Shown here: positions 26,387-35,012 of the stretch, one piece after another
Numbering within the stretch: position 1 is the stretch's first letter
How the letters are laid out: each line of letters starts with the position of its first letter
NCBI GenBank assembly: GCA_031384605.1
Contig: JANNAT010000141.1
Span: 1-64,000 of the forward strand
Length of the DNA: 64,000 bases
Direction: 5' to 3'
Source of the DNA: JANNAT01 sp031384605
GTDB taxonomy: Bacteria; Pseudomonadota; Alphaproteobacteria; Rhodobacterales; Rhodobacteraceae
Position numbers and translations under genes: made by a program
The notes under the pieces: model-generated
Databases searched by the model: none
Seen by the model: only the letters and a program-made list of their open reading frames with translations
Told to the model about the DNA's origin: nothing

Positions 26387-27454
26387 TCAGTTTACGGCAA
26401 GGTTGTCAACCGCCGTATACGCCTGCACCGTTGGAAGCAAGCCAGAGATCACGTCATTCCACTTTTGCAGCGGCGATCTGATGACGTAGATCACATCCGA
26501 AGGCTCTAGCACGAACCTTGTGCCCAACAAAAGTCCGGTCGGATCGCGGATTTCCAACTGAAACACCGTGATCACGCCGGGCTTGCGGGCGCGGAACACG
26601 AAGACGCCGCGCGCGTCGGCGCGGGGTTCAATCAGCCCCCCCTGACGCGTGATCGCTTGGGTCAAAGTGACCGGTTCGGTTGAAAGGTCGATTACATTGG
26701 GTCGTTGAACCTGACCAAGCAGATAGGCTTCTTCGGCGCGCCGGCGCGGAACGTTCACCACATCCCCATTGCGCAAAACCGGGTTGTTTCGACTGATGCC
26801 AGCAGCAAGATACCCCTGCAGATCAACAGTATAACGGCGGCTGCCGCGCTGAATGCTAACGCGGCGGGCATCGCCAATCGCGGTAATGCCGCCCGATGCC
26901 GTGATCGCTTCGATCAAGGTCACTGGCACGGTGGTTAACACTTGGCGCCGCGGGGCGGCAACATCGCCGGAAACCACGACGCTTTGCGAATTGAACGCCG
27001 CGACCCGAACCTCCAGCTGGGGATTGGGGATGTATTCTGCCAGTCGCGTGGTCACGTCGGCGCGGATATCTTCTGGCGCGCGGTCTTTGGCCATGACCTG
27101 ACCAATGAACGGGTAAAAGAACGTGCCATCAGACTGCACCCGAAAGCCGGATTCCTCGGCCGTGCGTTGCGGTCCGGCGGGCATCGTAAGTTCTGGGTGA
27201 TCAAAGACAATCACATTCAGGATATCGCCCACGCCAACGCGGTAGTCCCACCCCGATCCATTAGGAATCTCAGCCGTCGCATAGCCGCGCGCAGGGCTGG
27301 TAAAGCTGCCGATGTTGGAGGCATCCAGTCGGATTATTTCAACTTCTTCCCCCAAAGATTTTTGCGACTCTTCGGTTACGGGAAAGGAAACGAATCCATC
27401 TGTGCAGGCAGAAAGGGCAAAAAGACACGTAAAAACATAGAGAAGGCTACGCAT
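26387..27454 (-). CDS. Wza-like polysaccharide export lipoprotein
   Basis: Outer-membrane export protein of the Wza/GumB family, 355 residues. The signal sequence ends in a lipobox with Cys17 (LSAC). The export signature WDYRVGVGDILNVIVFDHPEL begins the PES domain and is followed by two SLBB-type domains (around GDVAAPRRQVLTTVPVTLIEAI and GQVQRPNVIDLSTEPVTLTQAI). It begins the operon with the LMW phosphatase and Wzc-like kinase, the standard set for Wzy-dependent capsule or exopolysaccharide export. The polymerase and glycosyltransferases are not in this window. Confidence 0.92.
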   Translation of the reverse strand: MRSLLYVFTCLFALSACTDGFVSFPVTEESQKSLGEEVEIIRLDASNIGSFTSPARGYATAEIPNGSGWDYRVGVGDILNVIVFDHPELTMPAGPQRTAEESGFRVQSDGTFFYPFIGQVMAKDRAPEDIRADVTTRLAEYIPNPQLEVRVAAFNSQSVVVSGDVAAPRRQVLTTVPVTLIEAITASGGITAIGDARRVSIQRGSRRYTVDLQGYLAAGISRNNPVLRNGDVVNVPRRRAEEAYLLGQVQRPNVIDLSTEPVTLTQAITRQGGLIEPRADARGVFVFRARKPGVITVFQLEIRDPTGLLLGTRFVLEPSDVIYVIRSPLQKWNDVISGLLPTVQAYTAVDNLAVN

Positions 27455-27787
27455 CTTCCAATCCTTGGATCATCACTGTTCATCGGTCTTAGGCGATAAG
27501 GGGCATGTCGAAAAGATACATTGGAAAACTGTCCACAGGAGTCTTCATATCCCCGCCGATCAGGGATTGTGCGGCGTGGAAAGTCGCACAAAGCCGTCAA
27601 CCTGCAAGACGCATGATGATCGCCAAGTGGTTCAACGATGCACGGGCGACAAAATCAAATCTCGCTGGCTGTTCGGCAGTTGCGGCAAATCAGATCTGGG
27701 CCAGCTCTGGGCAAAGGCGTTAACTTAGCCTGCAGCGGAGATTTTTCGCCGAAATTTTTTTTGCGCACGTCAATCGAGCTGGTTTGC
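27455..27787. other. Non-coding gap upstream of the wza-like operon
   Basis: This 333-bp region should hold the promoter of the minus-strand wza operon. Short open frames on the plus strand lack family features, a strong ribosome-binding site or plausible composition. The last 60 bp contain a run of T residues (around 27750) before the end of the GNAT gene. I see no convincing hairpin or operator. Confidence 0.4.
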
Positions 27788-28249
27788 TTACCGCAAAGTC
27801 TTCAATTCGGGTCCAGCTAAAATCATCACCTGATAGCCGCGCGCCGAAAACCCGAGGCGGCTGTAGAACCTGTTGGCTGCCGCATTATCCGGGCTGACCC
27901 CCAGCGTGATGTATTGCGCGTCCCAATCTTGCGCTTGCAGCATAAACGCCAACAACCCGCGCCCTATACCTGTGCCCCGTGCTACATTATTCACATAGAT
28001 ATCTTGCACATAAATCCCCGGCTGGCCGCGATGGGTCGAATAGTCGGGGTAGTAAATAACCATGCCAACCGCCATGCCACCCTGTTCCGCAATCGCCGCG
28101 TGAAATAAGGGTCGCGCGCCAAACCCGTGCTGCAACAGGCTTTGCACCGATCCGACAGCGGAATTGCCGCCGTCATGATCGGACAAGGCCTGCAACATTG
28201 CCTGCAATATCGGCACATCGGCGGGGCCGGCGCGGCGATACGCGGTCAA
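27788..28249 (-). CDS. GNAT-family N-acetyltransferase
   Basis: Acetyltransferase of 153 residues. The acetyl-CoA pyrophosphate-binding motif is ARGTGIGRGLL, preceded by the beta-4 strand IYVQDIYVNNVA and followed by the NxxAxxFYxxxGF motif (NAAANRFYSRLGF), so the GNAT domain is complete. The start overlaps the stop of the upstream BKACE gene by 4 bp, suggesting co-translation. The acceptor, whether a small amine or a protein, cannot be told from sequence. Confidence 0.85.
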   Translation of the reverse strand: MTAYRRAGPADVPILQAMLQALSDHDGGNSAVGSVQSLLQHGFGARPLFHAAIAEQGGMAVGMVIYYPDYSTHRGQPGIYVQDIYVNNVARGTGIGRGLLAFMLQAQDWDAQYITLGVSPDNAAANRFYSRLGFSARGYQVMILAGPELKTLR

Positions 28250-29169
28250 AACCCCACCCCTGCCACACCCTTCAGGCCCAACATTGCGCGCACCTCATCT
28301 GGTGTGGCCACCTGACGGCCCAACCGCTCGACAATCCCGCGGATCAATTCCACCTGTTCGGCGTTGCTTTGCGCCAAAACGCCGCGGCGCAGATACAGGC
28401 TGTCTTCCAGCCCCACCCGCACATGACCACCCATCGCTGCTGCCATCGTGGCCATTGGCATTTGCATCTGCCCTGCCGCCAGCACCGAAAACTGATAGGT
28501 ATCGCCGAACAGCCGATCTGCGGTGCGTTTCATCAACGTCAGCGTGTCAGGTTCCGCCGCCATCCCGCCCAGCACGCCGAACACAAACTGGATGAACAGC
28601 GGCCCCGTCACCAATCCGCGATCAACAAAGTGTTTCAGCATCGTCAGATGCGACAGATCATAGCATTCAAATTCAAACTTTGCCCCGCGCAACTGGCCCA
28701 TCTGGCGCAGCACATGCGCAATGTCGCGGGGGGTGTTTTTGAACACCACATCGTCTGAATTTTCCAGAAACGGCTTTTCCCAGTCAAAGCGCCAGTCCTT
28801 GATTTTGGCGGCCATCGGATACAGCGCGAAATTCATCGACCCCATGTTCAGGCTGCACATTTCAGGCGCGGCTGCCATGGGTGCGGCCAGCCGCTGATCC
28901 AGCGTCATGATCGCGGATCCGCCTGTTGTCATGTTTACCACGCCATCGCAGCCCGCCTTGATTGCCGGCAAAAATGCCCAATGCGCGGGGTCACTTGACG
29001 GATGGCCATTGGCGGGATTGCGCGCATGCAGGTGCAAAATCGCCGCCCCCGCCTTTGCCGCACCGATGGCGGATGCCGCGATTTCCGCCCCGGTTATCGG
29101 CAAATGGGGCGACATGGATGGCGTGTGAATCGATCCGGTGATGGCGCAGGATATGATGATTTTTGACAT
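28246..29169 (-). CDS. Beta-keto acid cleavage enzyme (BKACE, DUF849)
   Basis: Zinc-dependent enzyme of the BKACE family. Members react a beta-keto acid with acetyl-CoA to give acetoacetate and a new CoA ester; the lysine-fermentation enzyme Kce and carnitine-pathway enzymes belong here. The ATG at 29169 (MSKIIISCAITG) gives 307 residues, the usual length, and follows AAAGGGG. The metal-binding AILHLHARNP and later GHVRVGLED motifs are present. The substrate varies widely in this family and cannot be assigned. It is followed by an overlapping GNAT gene and is divergent from a beta-lactamase-fold gene. Confidence 0.87.
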   Translation of the reverse strand: MSKIIISCAITGSIHTPSMSPHLPITGAEIAASAIGAAKAGAAILHLHARNPANGHPSSDPAHWAFLPAIKAGCDGVVNMTTGGSAIMTLDQRLAAPMAAAPEMCSLNMGSMNFALYPMAAKIKDWRFDWEKPFLENSDDVVFKNTPRDIAHVLRQMGQLRGAKFEFECYDLSHLTMLKHFVDRGLVTGPLFIQFVFGVLGGMAAEPDTLTLMKRTADRLFGDTYQFSVLAAGQMQMPMATMAAAMGGHVRVGLEDSLYLRRGVLAQSNAEQVELIRGIVERLGRQVATPDEVRAMLGLKGVAGVGF

Positions 29170-29348
29170 GAATGTGCCGCCCCTTTGCAGGCAACCTGAC
29201 ATGAACCGGGCTAAACGGCCAGTGTGCTTGGCGGGGCGGTTGGCACCGATCTTCATGCCCAGGAATGCAATCTGCAACTAAGAGATGTTCTACCACTGGC
29301 CAGACCCAAAACATGACGATACGTTGGTGGCACACACAGGAGACCGCG

Positions 29349-30272
29349 ATGTTCTTCACCCAAACGCCGGCGTGGCAAAGCCTTGGCAGCGCGATTGTCA
29401 CCGCTTTGAGCACGCAGTTTTCTGATACCGGGTTAACGGAAGAAACCATTGGCCTTGTGCTTATCACCCCCGCCGCCAATGGCCCCGAAGGATTTGCCCA
29501 TCGCGGCGATTGGCGCTGTTATCCCTGTTCTTTGGTGAAGACCTTTCATTTGGTCCATGCGATGGCCGCAGTGTCCGCAAATCGTATCAGCGCGCACCCG
29601 GAACTTGATCGTGCGATGGCCGACATGATCCGCTGGTCATCCAACACGGCGACGAACTATGTGATTGATGTTCTGACAGGCACCACCGGCGATACGCTGC
29701 TGGAAGGGGCCGATTACATGGATTGGACGATCAAGCGGGGGCGTCTGAACCGTTGGTTTGTCGCCCTTGATTGGCCGGAATTTGACGGCTGCAACATTAC
29801 GCAAAAACTGATGGACGACACCCGCTATGGCCGTGAGGCGCAGTTTGCCGGGGCGGGGGGTGCAAACCTTAACGCGCTGACGCCCATGGCCACAGCGCGG
29901 CTGATGTGGGCGTTGTTTGACGGTGATCTGCCACTGCCATCCGAAGTGAAACGCCGCGCGCAACAAATGCTGTATCGTGACGCCAAAAGCCCGGATGCCG
30001 ACAACCCGCATTACCAGTTGTCCGAATATCTTGGGGCTGATTTGCCAGCGGGCTGTCGTATATGGTCGAAAGCCGGGCATAATCTGTGGACGGGCGATCC
30101 GATGGCGTCGTGGTTCAAGCATGACATGATCCGCATCGCCGCCCCCCATCGCAAGCCGTTGACGGTTGTTTTGATGACCCAAGGGCAGGGGTTGGCCGAA
30201 ACCCATCCAAAGGCGTTTCCAGCGATGGGGCGGATGATCTGGGACCGCGTTGAAGGGATGCTGCATGACTGA
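29349..30272 (+). CDS. Serine beta-lactamase-fold hydrolase
   Basis: Protein of 307 residues with the active-site pattern of class A-like serine beta-lactamases and DD-peptidases. It has S61xxK64 in YPCSLVKT, S97-S98-N99 in RWSSNTATN and a KAG triad in IWSKAGHN in place of KTG. AGGAGA lies 5-6 bases before the ATG at 29349. No signal peptide is visible, which is unusual for a beta-lactamase and favours a cytoplasmic peptidase or esterase. Its stop overlaps the proline iminopeptidase gene by 8 bp, so peptide metabolism is a plausible context. Antibiotic resistance should not be inferred. Confidence 0.75.
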   Translation: MFFTQTPAWQSLGSAIVTALSTQFSDTGLTEETIGLVLITPAANGPEGFAHRGDWRCYPCSLVKTFHLVHAMAAVSANRISAHPELDRAMADMIRWSSNTATNYVIDVLTGTTGDTLLEGADYMDWTIKRGRLNRWFVALDWPEFDGCNITQKLMDDTRYGREAQFAGAGGANLNALTPMATARLMWALFDGDLPLPSEVKRRAQQMLYRDAKSPDADNPHYQLSEYLGADLPAGCRIWSKAGHNLWTGDPMASWFKHDMIRIAAPHRKPLTVVLMTQGQGLAETHPKAFPAMGRMIWDRVEGMLHD

Positions 30273-31218
30273 TCGTCGCCCGCTTTACCCTGAAATCACC
30301 CCCTACCGCACCGGGTGGCTGCCAGTGTCGGACCTGCATGAGATCTATTTTGAGGAATGCGGCACCCCGGATGGCAAGCCAGCTTTGGTGTTGCACGGCG
30401 GGCCCGGTGGCGGGATTTCACCCTTTTTGCGCCAAGGCCATGATCCGGCGAAGTATCGCATCATCCTGTTCGATCAGCGCGGTTGCGGGCTATCGACGCC
30501 GCATGCCAGCCTTGAGCAAAATACCACATGGGATCTGGTTGCTGATATCGAAAAGCTGCGCCAGCATCTGGGCGTTGCGCGTTGGCAAGTGGTGGGGGGC
30601 AGCTGGGGGTCAACGTTGGCACTGACCTATGCCATCACCCATCCGGCCCGCGTGACGGAACTGATCCTGCGCGGCATCTTCATGATCCGCAGGTTTGAGA
30701 TTGACTGGTTCTATCAATCCGGGGCCTCGACGATATTCCCGGATGCATGGGAAGGATTTTTGGCGCCAATCCCGCTGGCCGAGCGTGGCAATCTGTTGGC
30801 CGCCTATTCCAAACGGCTGACAGGGCCAGCTGGTGGCGAAAAAACCGCTTGCGCACAAGCGTGGAGCCGCTGGGAAGGCACGGCGATATCGCTGCTGCCA
30901 AACCCTGCCCGGGCGGATGATTTTTCGGATGCTCATTTTGCCGCCGCTTTTGCCGCCATCGAATGTCACTACTTTATGCATGGCGGCTTCTTTGACCGTG
31001 ATGACTGGATACTGGCCAATGCGCAGCGGTTGGCAAAGATTCCGGCGGTGATCATCCATGGCCGGTATGATGTCTGCACGCCAATGCAGAACGCATGGGA
31101 TTTGCATAAAGTTTGGCCTCAGGCGGCGCTGAAGATCATCGCTGATGCAGGCCATACCGGAACCGAGCCGGGCATTGCCGACGCGATGGTGCGCGCAACG
31201 GATGGGTTCGCACCATAG
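30265..31218 (+). CDS. pip: Proline iminopeptidase
   Basis: Alpha/beta-hydrolase of peptidase family S33 that removes N-terminal proline from peptides in the cytoplasm. The 317-residue product has the oxyanion motif HGGPGGG (44-50), DQRGCGLS (70-77) and the nucleophile S113 in GGSWGS. The acid is probably the Asp in IHGRYDVCTP and the catalytic His is in AGHTG. The start at 30265 follows AAGGG and overlaps the preceding gene by 8 bp. It lies upstream of a dipeptide-type importer and an M19 dipeptidase, fitting peptide salvage. Confidence 0.93.
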   Translation: MTDRRPLYPEITPYRTGWLPVSDLHEIYFEECGTPDGKPALVLHGGPGGGISPFLRQGHDPAKYRIILFDQRGCGLSTPHASLEQNTTWDLVADIEKLRQHLGVARWQVVGGSWGSTLALTYAITHPARVTELILRGIFMIRRFEIDWFYQSGASTIFPDAWEGFLAPIPLAERGNLLAAYSKRLTGPAGGEKTACAQAWSRWEGTAISLLPNPARADDFSDAHFAAAFAAIECHYFMHGGFFDRDDWILANAQRLAKIPAVIIHGRYDVCTPMQNAWDLHKVWPQAALKIIADAGHTGTEPGIADAMVRATDGFAP

Positions 31219-31235
31219 GGCCATTTTTGCGCCCT
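31217..31235 (+). terminator. Possible weak terminator after pip
   Basis: AGGGC (31217-31221) and GCCCT (31231-31235) can form a short hairpin that overlaps the pip stop, followed by GCTGCTTTT. The rest of the gap to 31404 should hold the promoter of the ABC-importer operon. Confidence 0.3.
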
Positions 31236-31404
31236 GCTGCTTTTGGCGGCAAGCCGAGGATTGTTTTCAGGATATCGGGCCGAAATTTTGGTCTTTTCTA
31301 ACGCTTTGTTGACAAGCAGCCACAGAAGTTGCCCAATCGGTCAAGAATTGCCCCAAGACTCAGTCAGGGCTGATGTTAAATCAATCATAAACAGGGAGTT
31401 ACCA

Positions 31405-33003
31405 ATGAAAATTGATCCTACATTGCGCGGGTTCAGTGCGCTGGCCATCACGGCCCTGATGCTTGGCACCGCACCTGCGGCACTTTTTGCCGAAACGCCC
31501 GCCGATACTTTGGTTGTCGCAGATGCGATTGATGATATCGTGTCGCTTGACCCGCATGAAGCCTACGAATTTTCGGGCCTTGATCTTAACAACAACACCT
31601 ACGACGGTTTGGTCGAACTTGATCCTGCCACCAGTGCGATGGTTCCTGGCCTGTCTGACAGCTGGACCGCCTCCGAAGATGGCCTGACCTTTACCTTCCA
31701 TATCAAGCAGGGCATCACATTTTCCTCCGGTAACCCGCTGCGCGCCGAAGATGCTGCGTTTTCGTTGCAGCGTGCGGTCAAAATCAACAAAACCCCGGCA
31801 TTCATCCTGAACCAATTCGGCTGGACCGCGGAAAATGTTGACACCATGGTGACGGCGGACGGCGAAAACGTGATCATCAAAGTTGATAAACCCTATGCGC
31901 CGACTTTCCTTTACAACTGCTTGACGGCGGGTGTGGCCTCGATCGTTGACGAAAAAACCGTTATGGCCAACGTGGTTGACGGCGATATGGGCAATGCGTG
32001 GCTGAAAAACAATTCGGCAGGCACCGGTGCCTACACGCTGAAGTCATTCAAGCCGAACGAAGGCTACGTCTTGGAAATGCGCCCCGGCCATTGGCGCGGT
32101 GATGCAAAGCTGGCCAAGGTCTTCATGATGCATGTGCCAGAAGCCGCCACGCAGCGGTTGCAGTTGGAAAAAGGCGATATTGACATCGCGCGCGAACTGA
32201 CACCCACCGATATAGAGGGGCTGACGGGCAACGCAGACATCGTCATTCAGTCAGACGTTGGCGGGCAGATTTTCTATCTGTCGTTCAACCAGAAGGATGA
32301 GCGTTTCAAGAACCTGAAATTCCTTGAGGCGATGCGTTGGGCCGTTGACTATAAAGGCATGACCGACACTTTCCTTAAAGGGTCGATGGTTGTGCATCAG
32401 GCGTTCTTGCCCAACGGTTATCTGGGCGCGCTGGAAGATACGCCTTATGCGTTGGACGTTGAAAAGGCCAAGGCGCTGGTGGCGGAATCGGGTGTGACTG
32501 ATACCAAGATCGTGCTGTCGGTGCGCAACGCGGCTGACCGGATGGATATGGCGCAGTCGATCCAGAACACCTTTGGCCAGATCGGCATCACGGTTGAGTT
32601 GAAGGTCGGTGAAGGCGCTGAGCAATTGGAAGAATACCGTGGCCGTCTGCATCAGGCGACGCTGCAAAGCTGGGGCCCGGATTATCCTGATCCGAACACC
32701 AACTCATCAACCTTTGCCGAAAACCCGAACAACACCGATGAGGCCAAAGCCACAGGCTATCTGGCATGGCGCAATGCCTATGATCCCGGCGAATTGGGTC
32801 CGCTAAGCCAAGCTGCCGTGTTGGAACGTGATCCGGCCAAGCGGGTTGAAATGTATGCGGAATTGCAAACCAAGCACCGCGAAACATCGCCGTTTATCAC
32901 GATGTTCCAAGTCGCATATCAAACCGGCCTGCGCGCAAATGTGAAGGATTTCTTCACCGGTGGGGCGACGGATTCCGCGGCCTATTGGTTGATTTCAAAA
33001 TAA
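31405..33003 (+). CDS. ABC importer substrate-binding protein, peptide type
   Basis: Periplasmic binding protein of the SBP_bac_5 (DppA/OppA) family, 532 residues. The start at 31405 follows AGGGAG and gives a clean signal peptide cut near ALFAE. An upstream in-frame start at 31243 would hide the signal. The family pattern is visible: YDGLVELDPATSAMVPGLSDSW, then TFHIKQGITFSSGNPLRAEDAAFSLQR. It is the first gene of a five-gene importer operon and is followed by a stem-loop of the kind that often stabilises binding-protein mRNA. Substrate is probably a di- or oligopeptide, given the nearby peptidases. Confidence 0.92.
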   Translation: MKIDPTLRGFSALAITALMLGTAPAALFAETPADTLVVADAIDDIVSLDPHEAYEFSGLDLNNNTYDGLVELDPATSAMVPGLSDSWTASEDGLTFTFHIKQGITFSSGNPLRAEDAAFSLQRAVKINKTPAFILNQFGWTAENVDTMVTADGENVIIKVDKPYAPTFLYNCLTAGVASIVDEKTVMANVVDGDMGNAWLKNNSAGTGAYTLKSFKPNEGYVLEMRPGHWRGDAKLAKVFMMHVPEAATQRLQLEKGDIDIARELTPTDIEGLTGNADIVIQSDVGGQIFYLSFNQKDERFKNLKFLEAMRWAVDYKGMTDTFLKGSMVVHQAFLPNGYLGALEDTPYALDVEKAKALVAESGVTDTKIVLSVRNAADRMDMAQSIQNTFGQIGITVELKVGEGAEQLEEYRGRLHQATLQSWGPDYPDPNTNSSTFAENPNNTDEAKATGYLAWRNAYDPGELGPLSQAAVLERDPAKRVEMYAELQTKHRETSPFITMFQVAYQTGLRANVKDFFTGGATDSAAYWLISK

Positions 33004-33013
33004 AAAGTTTGGC

Positions 33014-33037
33014 GCGCGCAGGGGAAGCTTTGCGCGC
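33014..33037 (+). other. Intercistronic stem-loop after the binding-protein gene
   Basis: GCGCGCA (33014-33020) and TGCGCGC (33031-33037) form a perfect 7-bp stem with a 10-base loop, 10 bp after the binding-protein stop and 14 bp before the permease ATG. No Shine-Dalgarno sequence is obvious before that permease. In many ABC operons such hairpins protect the upstream mRNA so that the binding protein is made in excess. Confidence 0.5.
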
Positions 33038-33051
33038 ACCTTACCATAGCA

Positions 33052-34110
33052 ATGGCAAATTCTCCCTCTTCATCGTCTCGCGTTGGTTTGTTTGCACGGC
33101 AAACCGGCAACACGCTTGTCACCCTTTTGGTCACCTTCATCGGCCTGCTGGCAGTTACTTTTGTGATCAGCCGCGTTGTGCCGATTGATCCGGTAACATC
33201 AATCCTTGGCGAACGCGCCACGGCGGCGCAGATAGAGGAAACCCGCACCAAGCTGGGGCTGGATGAACCGATGTGGTATCAATTTGCGATCTACATCGGC
33301 AACACGTTGCAAGGTGATCTGGGCACGTCCATCCGCACGCGCGAACCGGTTGCCGAAGCGGTTGCGCGCGTCTTTCCCGCCACATTAGAGCTGGCAACGC
33401 TGGCCACGATCATCGGCGTGATCGTCGGCGTGCCTGCGGGTGTGATGGCCGCCACCAAACCCGGATCCTTGCTGGATCAAACCGTGCGGCTGGTTGGGTT
33501 GATGGGCTATTCGATGCCGATTTTCTGGCTGGGCCTGATGGGGCTTTTGCTGTTTTACGGCCATCTCGGTTGGGTTGGCGGGCCGGGGCGACTGGACGTG
33601 GCGTATCAAATGCAGATGGATTTTGAGCTGACGCAATACACCGGCATGATCATGGTCGATACCTTACTGAACGGGCGTCTGGATATGTTCGCCAACGCGT
33701 TTTCGCATATCATCCTGCCTGCGGGGCTGCTGGCCTATATCTCGATGGCCTATATCAGCCGGATGACCCGCAGTTTCATGATGAACGAATTGGGTCAGGA
33801 ATATATCACCACAGCGCGGGTCAAGGGTATGCCGGAACGGCGGGTTATCTGGGTGCATGCGTTGAAAAACGTCATGGTGCCGCTGATCACGGTGATAGCG
33901 CTGTCATACGCCTATCTGCTGGAAGGTGCTGTGCTGACCGAAACGATTTTCGCTTGGCCGGGACTGGGCAGCTACATCACCGATGCCTTGCTGGTGGCCG
34001 ATATGCCTGCGGTTCTGGGCGGCACGGTTGTGGTGGGCATGGCCTATATAGGGCTGAACATGTTTTCTGACCTGCTCTACCGCCTGTTTGATCCAAGGGT
34101 GCGGGTATGA
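33052..34110 (+). CDS. Peptide-type ABC importer permease (DppB-like)
   Basis: Inner-membrane permease of the DppB/OppB family, 352 residues with about six membrane segments. It begins after a polar N-terminus with GNTLVTLLVTFIGLLAVTFVISRVVPIDP. The EAA loop that contacts the ATPases is recognisable in YITTARVKGMPERRVIWVHA. It ends in an ATGA overlap with the second permease gene. The N-terminal extension is somewhat longer than usual, and no clear ribosome-binding site precedes the ATG. Confidence 0.92.
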   Translation: MANSPSSSSRVGLFARQTGNTLVTLLVTFIGLLAVTFVISRVVPIDPVTSILGERATAAQIEETRTKLGLDEPMWYQFAIYIGNTLQGDLGTSIRTREPVAEAVARVFPATLELATLATIIGVIVGVPAGVMAATKPGSLLDQTVRLVGLMGYSMPIFWLGLMGLLLFYGHLGWVGGPGRLDVAYQMQMDFELTQYTGMIMVDTLLNGRLDMFANAFSHIILPAGLLAYISMAYISRMTRSFMMNELGQEYITTARVKGMPERRVIWVHALKNVMVPLITVIALSYAYLLEGAVLTETIFAWPGLGSYITDALLVADMPAVLGGTVVVGMAYIGLNMFSDLLYRLFDPRVRV

Positions 34111-35012
34111 CCGGAACCATCGCCTGGCTACGCGAGCCGAACCCCGCGTCCCGTGCCCAAGCGCGTTTGGGACAAGCCTACCTTAGCTGGCTGCGGTTGC
34201 GACGGAACCCCTTGGCAGTGATCGGGTTGATGATCAGCGTGTCGCTGATATTGGTGGCAATTTTCGCGCCGCTGCTGGCGCCGCATGACCCCATTGCGCA
34301 AGACCTGTCGCGCCGCCTGTTGCCGCCCGGCACCGCCGGAAATTGGCTGGGCACCGATGATTTTGGCCGCGATATCCTGACGCGGCTGCTGTATGGCAGC
34401 CGGATTACCCTGTATATCGTTCTGCTGGTAATCCTGACCGCCCCGGTGGCGGGCCTGATCATCGGCACCGTCGCGGGATATTTCGGCGGTTGGGTTGATG
34501 TGATCCTGATGCGGATCACCGATATCTTTTTGGCCTTCCCCAAGCTGATCCTCGCGCTGGCTTTGGTGGCGGTGCTTGGCCCCGGCATGGAAAACGCCGT
34601 GCTGGCCATCGCCCTTACCGCTTGGCCGCCCTATGCCCGCGTGGCGCGCGCCGAAACGTTGACGGTGCGCAATTCCGACTATATCGCGGCGGTGAAACTG
34701 CAAGGCGCTGGCGCTGGTCGGGTGATTTGGGGCCATGTCATGCCGATGTGCCTGCCCTCTGTGATCATCCGGGTGACGCTGGATATGGCAGGGGTGATTT
34801 TAACTGCCGCTGGCTTGGGGTTCCTTGGCCTTGGGGTGCAGCCGCCTTTGCCGGAATGGGGATTGATGATCTCGGCGGGGCGTAAATTCCTGTTCGAACA
34901 ATGGTGGGTCGCCACCATGCCGGGCCTTGCGATTTTCGTCGTGTCCCTTGGCTTTAATCTGTTGGGCGATGGACTGCGCGATGTGCTTGATCCGCGAAGT
35001 GCCAGCAAATGA
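34107..35012 (+). CDS. Peptide-type ABC importer permease (DppC-like)
   Basis: Second permease of the importer, 301 residues, DppC/OppC family. It has the N-terminal OppC_N segment (RLRRNPLAVIGLMISVSLIL), the GTDDFGRDILTRLLYGSR signature, and an EAA loop in YIAAVKLQGAGAGRVIWGH. About six membrane segments are predicted. Its start overlaps the DppB-like stop by 4 bp and its stop overlaps the first ATPase gene by 4 bp, so the three are coupled. Confidence 0.93.
   Translation: MTGTIAWLREPNPASRAQARLGQAYLSWLRLRRNPLAVIGLMISVSLILVAIFAPLLAPHDPIAQDLSRRLLPPGTAGNWLGTDDFGRDILTRLLYGSRITLYIVLLVILTAPVAGLIIGTVAGYFGGWVDVILMRITDIFLAFPKLILALALVAVLGPGMENAVLAIALTAWPPYARVARAETLTVRNSDYIAAVKLQGAGAGRVIWGHVMPMCLPSVIIRVTLDMAGVILTAAGLGFLGLGVQPPLPEWGLMISAGRKFLFEQWWVATMPGLAIFVVSLGFNLLGDGLRDVLDPRSASK

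Noticed and set aside
27465..27728. Small plus-strand open frames upstream of the wza-like operon
   Set aside because: Two overlapping frames of similar length, neither with natural composition or a start signal.
29349..30272. Antibiotic-resistance beta-lactamase
   Set aside because: The SxxK fold is present, but there is no signal peptide, the third motif is KAG, and the gene overlaps a peptidase, so a resistance role is not supported.
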